From DUOD01 sp050945235 (GTDB lineage Bacteria; Bacillota; Clostridia; DUOD01): 10,441 bases of DNA. Location: the NCBI GenBank assembly GCA_050945235.1, contig JBMNSO010000057.1:1-10441 (forward strand), written 5' to 3'. A model generated the notes under the pieces. It worked only from the letters and a program-made list of their open reading frames with translations, ran no database searches and was not told the origin of the DNA. The position numbers and the translations under genes were made by a program. Of the stretch, positions 1 through 5,802 are shown one piece after another (within the stretch, counting starts at the first letter, position 1; the number at the start of each line of letters is the position of its first letter).

Positions 1-2
1 AT

Positions 3-185
3 GTACAGGAAATACTAACCCGTTATGGAGAAGGTATAATAAGCAGGTTAGGGATCCATGACATCGGCCAGAACAACGGTATTATTTCTCTCAATATCAA
101 TAAGGGCGATGGGTTTGTACGGGATCTTACTGATGAACTGATGCAGTTGGAGGGCGTACAGGTAAAAACGTTGAAGGTTACATAA
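3..185 (+). CDS. TM1266-family iron-only hydrogenase system regulator, C-terminal part (5' end outside window)
   Basis: The open frame runs in from the left edge and ends at TAA 183-185, leaving 60 residues. They begin VQEILTRYGEGIISRLGI and end DELMQLEGVQVKTLKV. This pattern (helix, 'I..R.G', a strand like 'IISLNI', then 'LT.EL..L.GV.VKT') matches the small ACT/NikR-C-like proteins of the TM1266 family, which are about 80 residues long and usually encoded near [FeFe]-hydrogenase maturation genes. About 20 N-terminal residues would lie outside the window. The family name rests on remembered sequence pattern; a regulatory role in hydrogenase assembly is a database-style prediction, not a demonstrated function. 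No hydrogenase gene is visible in the window. It is followed directly by an intrinsic terminator, so it is the last gene of its transcription unit. Confidence 0.7.
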   Translation, partial: VQEILTRYGEGIISRLGIHDIGQNNGIISLNINKGDGFVRDLTDELMQLEGVQVKTLKVT

Positions 186-204
186 ATACATACCCATTGA
201 TGAA

Positions 205-250
205 GGGGCTGCCGGGAAGTAATTTATTATTTCCGGCAGCCCCGTGTTTT
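205..250 (+). terminator. Intrinsic terminator after the TM1266-type gene
   Basis: An 11-bp perfect stem, GGGGCTGCCGG (205-215) with CCGGCAGCCCC (233-243), is followed by GTGTTTTGTT. The stem is very GC-rich while the T-tract is interrupted. It lies 20 bases after the stop codon and separates the upstream unit from the amino acid operon. Confidence 0.85.
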
Positions 251-393
251 GTTGGGTTTAACGAACATGTTAGATTAAATAAAAAATATAAAGGGTTATC
301 CGATTTATATTTAAATATACATAAAATATTAAGAAATACATAGAAAATATCAGTTATCCATGGAAGTTTAGATAATTTGCAATTAATTGGGCA

Positions 394-422
394 TTGTATA
401 CCCGTTGTTATTATGTTAAAAT
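394..422 (+). promoter_or_regulatory. Putative sigma-A promoter of the ACT protein-hom-lysC operon
   Basis: TTGTAT (394-399) and TAAAAT (417-422) are 17 bases apart, and a TG one base before the -10 (414-415) makes it an extended -10 site. Transcription would begin near 429, giving a leader of about 45 bases before the ATG at 474. That is too short for a T-box or lysine riboswitch. The region 251-393 is AT-rich with no other recognisable signal. Confidence 0.5.
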
Positions 423-473
423 TCTTTCATATGAAAACAAATGTCTTTAATACGAAGACAACGGAGGAAACTT

Positions 474-917
474 ATGCATAATAAAACTACCTTTTATCTG
501 GTTGATGCATCAGTACTTCCAGAGGTTTTTACTGCAGTAATAAAGGCGAAAAAACTATTGAAGCTGGGTAAAGTAAATACGGTCAATGAAGCTGTAAAGG
601 CTGTTGGTATAAGTAGGAGTGCCTACTATAAGTATAAAGAGGCAGTATTTCCCTTTACGGAAGGCACCCGTGGCAAAATTATAACCTTGGGTTTAGTACT
701 GGAAGATATTCCAGGTGTTTTGTCCAGCATATTGAATATTATTGCTGAGGCCAGGGCCAATATATTAACGATGAATCAAAATATACCCATACATGGTGTG
801 GCGAATGTGACCATATCCATGGACACTAAAGAATTGAAGGAAGATACCGATTACCTTATAAGCGTGTTAAGTGAACAGAGGGGAGTACAGAGGATAGAAA
901 TTTTGGCAAAGGAATAA
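474..917 (+). CDS. pheB: ACT domain-containing protein, PheB/UPF0735 family
   Basis: This 147-residue protein starts at ATG 474, chosen because GGAGG at 463-467 lies 6 bases upstream. An earlier in-frame ATG at 441 has no such site and would add 11 basic residues unlike the family. Residues 6-20 (TFYLVDASVLPEVF) and the helix-turn-helix-like stretch NEAVKAVGISRSAYYKYKEA (about 38-57) followed by VFPF are hallmark features of UPF0735/PheB proteins. Residues about 69-145 form one ACT domain, with the turn EDIPGVLSSIL. ACT domains bind small ligands, usually amino acids. The family was named after a Bacillus gene next to pheA, but here it precedes hom and lysC, so a regulatory role in aspartate-family synthesis is an inference from position. 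It is the first gene of the operon, 48 bases before hom. No catalytic domain is present. Confidence 0.88.
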   Translation: MHNKTTFYLVDASVLPEVFTAVIKAKKLLKLGKVNTVNEAVKAVGISRSAYYKYKEAVFPFTEGTRGKIITLGLVLEDIPGVLSSILNIIAEARANILTMNQNIPIHGVANVTISMDTKELKEDTDYLISVLSEQRGVQRIEILAKE

Positions 918-965
918 GCAAAGGCTAAGGTTTATTAATTGTTAATGATAAGGAAGGGATTAAAA

Positions 966-2219
966 ATGGCGAGTATTGGCATAATGGGACATGGAGTTGT
1001 AGGTTCTGGTGTTGTTGAGGTGTTGACCACAAACGGTAGTAGTATAGAAAAAAGGGCGGGTCAGCCTGTTGAGATAAAAAGAATACTGGATTTGAGAGAT
1101 TTTGAAGACAGCCCATATAGGGACTTATTCACGAAAAATCCAGATGATATACTAGAGGATCCCGAGATTTCTATAGTAGTAGAGGTACTGGGGGGCAGTG
1201 AGCCGGCCTATACCTATGTAAAAAAGGCCATACTGTCCGGCAAGCATGTGGTTACTTCCAATAAAGAATTGGTGGCCCAATATGGGGCAGAATTATTAAA
1301 ATTAGCAAAGGAAAAGGATGTAAATTTTCTTTTCGAAGCCAGTGTGGGTGGCGGCATACCGATTATCAGGCCCTTGAGCGAGTGCTTAGCCGCCAATGAG
1401 ATAACCGAAATATTCGGTATAATAAATGGTACCACCAATTATATTCTAACCAAAATGAAGGTCGAAGGCATAGGGTTTGAGGAAGCCCTTTATGATGCCC
1501 AGCAAAAGGGTTATGCTGAAAGAGATCCTTCCGCCGATATAGAGGGCCATGACGCAGCTCGTAAGCTGGCAATACTTGCATCTATCGCCTTTGACGAGAG
1601 GGTGGACTATCGCCATATTCATACCGAGGGTATTACCTCCATAACCAAAGAGGATACCATATATGCGGAATACATGGGTAAGGTCATAAAACTATTGGCT
1701 ATCTGTCGGAGTATAGGCAACCAGCTAATGCTGAGGGTGTCACCGGTCATGATAGATAAGCTCAGTCCCCTTGCCAATGTGGATGACGTATTTAACGCTA
1801 TAATGGTAAGGGGTAATGCCATAGGGGATGTTATGTTTTACGGTAGGGGAGCAGGCAAGTTGCCTACTGCCAGTGCTGTGGTAGGAGATATCATCGATGC
1901 GGTCAAACACTTAAAAACCAAGAAAAAAAGCATATGGACCAGGGATAATGATGACAATGTCATGGATATACAGGAGACCGAAACGAGATACTTCGTCAGG
2001 GTGGAATACGATGATCAAAATAAAACAGTGGACGCAGTTAAATCCATATTTAAAGATTGTCAGCTAATATTCTGCAACGATGAATTGTTAAAAAAACAAC
2101 TGGGTTTTGTATCGGCTCCGGCAAAGGAAAAGGAGTTTACATCTTTGTTTGAAGCGCTGGCTGGTCATCGTGATATAAAATCGGTAAAAAGTAAAATCAG
2201 GGTAGAATATGGCATATAA
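966..2219 (+). CDS. hom: Homoserine dehydrogenase
   Basis: Homoserine dehydrogenase reduces aspartate semialdehyde to homoserine with NAD(P)H, the branch point to threonine and methionine; it is cytosolic. The start at ATG 966 is preferred because AAGGAAGGG (950-958) lies 7 bases before it. Upstream ATG 945 and TTG 939 are in frame but lack a well-placed site. The 417 residues show the dinucleotide-binding GHGVVG loop (about 8-13), VTSNKE with the conserved Lys near 100, VGGGIP (127-132), the substrate-domain motif NGTTNYIL (154-161) and GYAERDPSADIEGHDAARK (182-200) carrying the catalytic Lys. The last 75 residues or so form a C-terminal ACT domain (TRYFVRVEY onward), the usual site of threonine feedback in this family. 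It lies between the ACT protein and aspartate kinase, with gaps of 48 and 35 bases, so co-transcription is expected. No thrB or thrC is visible. Confidence 0.96.
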   Translation: MASIGIMGHGVVGSGVVEVLTTNGSSIEKRAGQPVEIKRILDLRDFEDSPYRDLFTKNPDDILEDPEISIVVEVLGGSEPAYTYVKKAILSGKHVVTSNKELVAQYGAELLKLAKEKDVNFLFEASVGGGIPIIRPLSECLAANEITEIFGIINGTTNYILTKMKVEGIGFEEALYDAQQKGYAERDPSADIEGHDAARKLAILASIAFDERVDYRHIHTEGITSITKEDTIYAEYMGKVIKLLAICRSIGNQLMLRVSPVMIDKLSPLANVDDVFNAIMVRGNAIGDVMFYGRGAGKLPTASAVVGDIIDAVKHLKTKKKSIWTRDNDDNVMDIQETETRYFVRVEYDDQNKTVDAVKSIFKDCQLIFCNDELLKKQLGFVSAPAKEKEFTSLFEALAGHRDIKSVKSKIRVEYGI

Positions 2220-2254
2220 ACAATAGTATATCTGAAAGTTAGGAGGAAACACCT

Positions 2255-3478
2255 TTGGCATTGATTGTTCAAAAATATGGGGGCAGTTCGGTTGCCGATG
2301 CAAAAAAGGTAATGAACGTAGCAAAAAGAATAGTTAGGGAAAGGGATAAGGGAAATTCTGTTGTTGCAGTGGTATCCGCCCAGGGGGATACCACAGACCA
2401 TTTGATTAAAATGGCTAAAGAGATAAATCCAAATCCATCAAAGAGGGAAATGGATATGCTCCTTTCTACGGGGGAACAAATATCCATATCCATTTTGGCA
2501 ATGGCTATTGAGAGTTTGGGTTATCCTGTGATTTCCTTGACCGGTCCTCAAGTGGGGATCAAGACCAGTAGCATGTACAGTAACGCCAGGATAAGGTCCA
2601 TCGATAGCACCCGGATAACCAAGGAGTTAGACGAGAAAAAAATTGTAATAGTAGCGGGTTTTCAGGGCGTTGATAAGTATGATAATATTACTACCCTGGG
2701 CAGGGGTGGGTCTGATACCACGGCTGTTGCCTTAGCAGCGGCATTAAAGGCGGATTTTTGCGAGATATATACCGATGTGGATGGGGTATATACTGCGGAT
2801 CCTAGGTTGGTACCGCAAGCTAGCAAGCTTAAATATATATCCTATGACGAGATGCTGGAGCTGGCCAGCCTGGGCGCCAGGGTGCTCCACAACAGGTCGG
2901 TGGAACTGGCAAAGAAGTACGGGGTACTGCTGGTGGTAAAATCCAGCTTTAATGATAACGAGGGCACTTATGTTAAGGAGGTAGAAAAGATGGAGGATAA
3001 GATGGTAGTAACGGGTGTTGCCCATGATACCGATGTGGCAAGGATCGCTGTTATAGGCATACAAGATAAACCCGGTATGGCCTATAAACTGTTTAATTTA
3101 TTGGCAAAGGAAAATATAGATGTGGATGTAATAATCCAGAGCATAGGCAGGGAAAAGGACAAGGATATATCCTTCACTGTAAACAAGTCAAACCTGGAAA
3201 AGGCTTTGAAGTTGATAAAGGAAAACCTTGATTATCTAGAAGCAAGGGATGTGAAGCATAAGGACGATGTGGCCAAGATTTCAATAGTAGGGGCAGGGAT
3301 GGCAAACAACCCCGGTGTGGCCGCTTTGATGTTTGAAGCCCTTGCCGAGGCCGACATAAATATTGGCATGATAACTACGTCGGAAATCAAGGTCTCCTGT
3401 TTGATAGACGAGGCAGAAGTGGAGAAGGCTGTAAAGGCAATCCATGATAAATTCAAATTGGATGAGATACACGAATAA
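2255..3478 (+). CDS. lysC: Aspartate kinase (full-length alpha subunit)
   Basis: Aspartate kinase phosphorylates aspartate, the first step towards lysine, threonine and methionine. Translation starts at TTG 2255, 8 bases after a strong AGGAGG (2241-2246); no usable ATG lies nearby. The 407 residues match the monofunctional two-ACT class. Seen are the N-terminal KYGGSSVAD (7-15), STGEQIS (71-77), the nucleotide and substrate segment GRGGSDTTAVALAAAL (149-164), YTDVDGVYTADPR (172-184) and DEMLELASLGARVLH (198-212). Two ACT units follow: about 262-330 (IAVIGIQDKPGMAYKLF) and about 341-407 (ISIVGAGMANNPGVAALMF; TTSEIKVSCLI). In this family the ACT pair binds lysine and/or threonine; which one cannot be read from sequence. 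It is the last gene of the operon. The coding sequence contains a second start for a shorter product, listed separately. Confidence 0.97.
   Translation: MALIVQKYGGSSVADAKKVMNVAKRIVRERDKGNSVVAVVSAQGDTTDHLIKMAKEINPNPSKREMDMLLSTGEQISISILAMAIESLGYPVISLTGPQVGIKTSSMYSNARIRSIDSTRITKELDEKKIVIVAGFQGVDKYDNITTLGRGGSDTTAVALAAALKADFCEIYTDVDGVYTADPRLVPQASKLKYISYDEMLELASLGARVLHNRSVELAKKYGVLLVVKSSFNDNEGTYVKEVEKMEDKMVVTGVAHDTDVARIAVIGIQDKPGMAYKLFNLLAKENIDVDVIIQSIGREKDKDISFTVNKSNLEKALKLIKENLDYLEARDVKHKDDVAKISIVGAGMANNPGVAALMFEALAEADINIGMITTSEIKVSCLIDEAEVEKAVKAIHDKFKLDEIHE
2975..2982 (+). promoter_or_regulatory. Internal Shine-Dalgarno sequence within lysC
   Basis: AAGGAGGT inside the lysC reading frame is a perfect complement to the 3' end of 16S rRNA and lies 7 bases before an in-frame ATG at 2990. 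The codons it uses encode Lys-Glu-Val at the boundary between the kinase and ACT regions. A perfect site with ideal spacing at this exact domain junction is unlikely to be accidental. Confidence 0.8.
2990..3478 (+). CDS. lysC: Aspartate kinase beta subunit from internal in-frame start
   Basis: This nested product of 162 residues starts at codon 246 of lysC (MEDKMVVTGVAHD) and contains only the two ACT domains. Bacillus subtilis aspartokinase II is an alpha2-beta2 enzyme whose beta subunit comes from an internal start in the same gene, at codon 246 of 408 as recalled. Here the start codon position, the strong internal ribosome binding site and the domain content all agree. The beta chain would be regulatory, packing with the ACT domains of the alpha chain; it has no catalytic residues. 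Most genome annotations omit such products. Production of the protein is an inference, though well supported by the translation signal. Confidence 0.72.
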   Translation: MEDKMVVTGVAHDTDVARIAVIGIQDKPGMAYKLFNLLAKENIDVDVIIQSIGREKDKDISFTVNKSNLEKALKLIKENLDYLEARDVKHKDDVAKISIVGAGMANNPGVAALMFEALAEADINIGMITTSEIKVSCLIDEAEVEKAVKAIHDKFKLDEIHE

Positions 3479-3480
3479 CA

Positions 3481-3507
3481 AAAATACCGGGTGTCCCGGT
3501 ATTTTTT
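3481..3507 (+). terminator. Intrinsic terminator of the amino acid operon
   Basis: An 11-bp perfect stem, AAAATACCGGG (3481-3491) with CCCGGTATTTT (3495-3505), closes a 3-base loop and runs into TTTTTT. It starts 2 bases after the lysC stop codon. The A-run on the left makes it potentially bidirectional. Confidence 0.93.
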
Positions 3508-3643
3508 GGCGTAAAATCCGTCATAAACCATAATAAATGGTATACTACATACAGGTTGCCATGTACCACTTATTTTATTATACATCAGGAAAGAAATGAT
3601 AATAATAACATGTTCTAGCCTTTGCCCAAATCTAGAAATAATA

Positions 3644-3672
3644 CTGAATTTTATTGTATATTATTGTATAAT
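3644..3672 (+). promoter_or_regulatory. Putative promoter of the GH125-like glycosidase gene
   Basis: A perfect TATAAT (3667-3672) lies 17 bases after CTGAAT (3644-3649), which is a weak -35 match. The -10 is created within the second copy of the TTATTGTATA duplication. Transcription would start near 3680, about 120 bases before the start codon, placing the hairpin at 3707-3731 in the leader. Confidence 0.42.
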
Positions 3673-3706
3673 AATAAATATGATAGGACTAGTTGCAGGA
3701 CCAATT

Positions 3707-3735
3707 AATGGGTACATACATGGTACCCATTTTTA
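3707..3735 (+). terminator. Leader hairpin with T-run, possible attenuator
   Basis: AATGGGTAC (3707-3715) and GTACCCATT (3723-3731) pair perfectly over 9 bp around a 7-base loop, and the right arm runs into TTTT. It lies between the putative promoter and the glycosidase start, so if it works as a terminator it would be a leader attenuator. The stem is only moderately stable, and no riboswitch or T-box consensus was recognised around it. Confidence 0.4.
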
Positions 3736-3803
3736 TAGTGCAAGGGAATACCCACCAACCGGTTGAAAGATATATAGTATAAAAAAGGAAAGGAGCTATG
3801 ATC

Positions 3804-5672
3804 ATGAGATCTGGTCAGCCGATAATAACAAAACCTGATGAGTTGGATTGGGGCGAAAGTTATATACCAACCGGTAACGAGTATATTGCTATTCCATGTA
3901 TAGATACCGATACCGGTGGTATAAAGAATTTTAACACACTGTTTATGAGGTACAGGGTGTTGATAGAAGTCGGTTCCGATGAAAGATTGAAGGACTGTTA
4001 TTTGTTTGCTCCACTTATAGAAATAGATGGGCGGTCCTATGTGCTTAAAAAAGGCAGATTTATCTGGCATAAGGTAGGTAGCTGGGTGCCTAGTTTCACG
4101 TATCAGGATGAACATATTGCCCTTACAGGTACCATAGTTGCACCGATAAAGGAAAAGGGATTTATGTATATTCTAAACCTTGCCAACAGGGGGAAAGGGG
4201 CCGATTTTACTCTGGGACTGCAGGGCATGACAAAGCATATTCACGAGTTGATATTCACCCGTCAGTCGGTTTGTGGTGTAAAAAAAGCACAATTGGATCA
4301 ATGGACCAAGAATCTAGTGCTAGGGTTTAAGTCGTACAATGGCAGTTTCGCTTATGCCATCGGTTCCTCAATGGAAGACGTAAAGTGGGAGTTCTATGGT
4401 AAACCCATCGATATAAATAAACCTATGCAATACAAGGCATATAATACAATGCATTTGGAAGAAGGACAGCAGGCAGAAGTTTGTTTTTATGTCTCGGTTA
4501 ACCTGGAGGAGGATGGAGCTGCCGCTAATCTCATACACATGAAAAGGCGTGGATATGGACAAATGCTTAAAGAAACGGTAGATTGGTTAAAAGACAAGGA
4601 AAAATTCCATGAAGATAAGGCCATACAGAAGATAGCCAATGAAAACCTGTTTTTCAACTACTTTTTCAGCGTAGGAAAGGCCTTGGACACCGATGAATAT
4701 GTACCTTTGACCTCTAGAAGCCCTTTATATTATGTAAGCGGCGCCTTTTGGGAGAGGGACAGCCTACTGTGGTCCATGCCGGCCTTAACCATGGTCGACA
4801 AAACCAGGGCAAGTAAGGTACTGGAATTGATATTCAAGTATCATTCCATTAATGCCGGCGAACATGCCCATTATATAGACGGAAGGGTCCTGTACCCCGG
4901 TTTCGAGCTGGATCAAGTAGCGGCATATTTTATAGCCCTGGGGAATTATATCGATGCCACAGAGGATTATAATATTTTAAATAGGGGCAACATTAGAGAA
5001 GCATTACCGTTCCTGGTGGAGATAATTGATGACAAATATGATGAGGATGTGGGGCTTTATTCCACATTCCTACTGCCTTCCGATGATCCGGCCATTTATC
5101 CCTTTGTTATATATGACAATGTGTTAGTATGGAAGGCCTTTATTATTTTGGCCCAGCTTAACAGGATTATGGAGAACTTTTCCCTTGAGCAGTATTTTAA
5201 GGAAAAGGCAGACACATTAAGGGATAAGATATTATACCATGGCATAATAGAGGTAAAGGGCAAAAAAATGTTTGCCTGGTCGACCGATGGCCGGGGCCAA
5301 CACAGGATATATAATGACCCGCCAGGCAGCCTGGCTCTGTTAAGCTACTATGGCTTTGTGGATGAGAAGAATGAGATATATAACAATACATTGGGGTATC
5401 TGTATTCAAAGAAATACAAGTATTGTTTTACTGATGCCGCCTTTGACGAACTGGCTTGTGACCATCATCCCAATACCCTATCGACCCTGGGCCTGTGCGC
5501 AAGCCTATTATCCCCCAGGCGCAGTAAAGCATTGGAATACATAAAGAAGATGCCCATGGACAACGGTCTGTTTTGCGAAAGCTTTGACCGGGATACCGGG
5601 GTGGCCAGAACCGGAGCAGCCTTTGCCACCGGGGCGGGTTTTTTGGCTTGGGCATTGCTTAAAAGTGAATGA
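3804..5672 (+). CDS. GH125-like (alpha/alpha)6 glycosidase with N-terminal beta-rich domain
   Basis: ATG 3804 is chosen because AGGAG (3791-3795) lies 8 bases before it; ATG 3798 is in frame and also possible. The protein has 622 residues (624 from 3798, numbering used here). There is no signal peptide, so it is cytoplasmic. Residues 1 to about 270 look like an all-beta domain. From about 280 the pattern is a helical-barrel glycosidase: FWERDSLLWSMPAL (317-330) resembles the 'GRD' strand-helix of debranching and GH15/GH63-type enzymes. LPSDDPAIYPFVIYDN (426-441) resembles the GH125 segment 'RPSDDA..YPFLIPSN', and CESFDRDTG (593-601) near the C terminus resembles 'HESF'. In GH125 exo-alpha-1,6-mannosidases the Asp and Glu of these segments are the acid and base, about 170 residues apart; here D430 and E594 are 164 apart. 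GH125 proteins are usually near 430 residues, so the N-terminal domain is extra. Substrate is unknown; mannoside or glucoside hydrolysis is inference. Confidence 0.7.
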   Translation: MRSGQPIITKPDELDWGESYIPTGNEYIAIPCIDTDTGGIKNFNTLFMRYRVLIEVGSDERLKDCYLFAPLIEIDGRSYVLKKGRFIWHKVGSWVPSFTYQDEHIALTGTIVAPIKEKGFMYILNLANRGKGADFTLGLQGMTKHIHELIFTRQSVCGVKKAQLDQWTKNLVLGFKSYNGSFAYAIGSSMEDVKWEFYGKPIDINKPMQYKAYNTMHLEEGQQAEVCFYVSVNLEEDGAAANLIHMKRRGYGQMLKETVDWLKDKEKFHEDKAIQKIANENLFFNYFFSVGKALDTDEYVPLTSRSPLYYVSGAFWERDSLLWSMPALTMVDKTRASKVLELIFKYHSINAGEHAHYIDGRVLYPGFELDQVAAYFIALGNYIDATEDYNILNRGNIREALPFLVEIIDDKYDEDVGLYSTFLLPSDDPAIYPFVIYDNVLVWKAFIILAQLNRIMENFSLEQYFKEKADTLRDKILYHGIIEVKGKKMFAWSTDGRGQHRIYNDPPGSLALLSYYGFVDEKNEIYNNTLGYLYSKKYKYCFTDAAFDELACDHHPNTLSTLGLCASLLSPRRSKALEYIKKMPMDNGLFCESFDRDTGVARTGAAFATGAGFLAWALLKSE

Positions 5673-5782
5673 TTTATATAAGACATCCCATAGATGTGCT
5701 GCAGGTAGGAGATATGGTAAAGGTAATGGATATTGATGTGGAAAGAAACAGGATTTCCCTTACAATGAAGGGTATACAGTAA
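5669..5782 (+). pseudogene. S1 RNA-binding domain remnant (tex-like C-terminal fragment)
   Basis: The frame from ATG 5669, which overlaps the glycosidase stop as ATGA, gives 37 residues ending at TAA 5780. From residue 6 it reads HPIDVLQVGDMVKVMDIDVE and continues RNRISLTMKGIQ. That is the last two strands of an S1 domain, closest in pattern to the C-terminal S1 of Tex ('HPSDVL.VGD.V.V.V.EVD..R.RI.LTM'). The first half of the domain, with the RNA-binding strands, is absent, and the upstream DNA is intact glycosidase sequence. The simplest reading is the tail of a tex or S1 gene left by a deletion or insertion. A translationally coupled small protein cannot be excluded, because the frame is clean and the ATGA overlap would allow reinitiation, but half an S1 fold is unlikely to be stable. 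There is no separate ribosome binding site of note. Confidence 0.7.
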
Positions 5783-5802
5783 ACATTTTCAGGAGGTTGC
5801 AT

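Larger units (their letters stand above)
3508..3803 (+). other. AT-rich intergenic leader of the glycosidase gene
   Basis: No open reading frame with a credible start was seen in these 296 bases. They hold a promoter-like site (3644-3672), a tandem 10-base duplication TTATTGTATA (3651-3660, 3661-3670), a hairpin with a T-run (3707-3734), a perfect 10-base palindrome CAACCGGTTG (3756-3765) and the ribosome binding site AGGAG (3791-3795). The palindrome has the central CG common in LacI-family operators, but it is short, so an operator role is only a suggestion. Confidence 0.5.

Noticed and set aside
441..473. Upstream ATG extending the ACT protein by 11 residues
   Set aside because: There is no ribosome binding site before 441, whereas GGAGG at 463-467 fits the ATG at 474 and gives the usual family N terminus.
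184..473. Possible T-box or lysine riboswitch ahead of the amino acid operon
   Set aside because: No T-box sequence or lysine aptamer blocks were found, and the predicted transcript leader is only about 45 bases.
3705..4115. Open frame of 136 codons on the - strand at the start of the glycosidase gene
   Set aside because: It is antisense to the leader and N-terminal coding region, lacks a ribosome binding site, and has aromatic-rich low-information sequence typical of a shadow frame.
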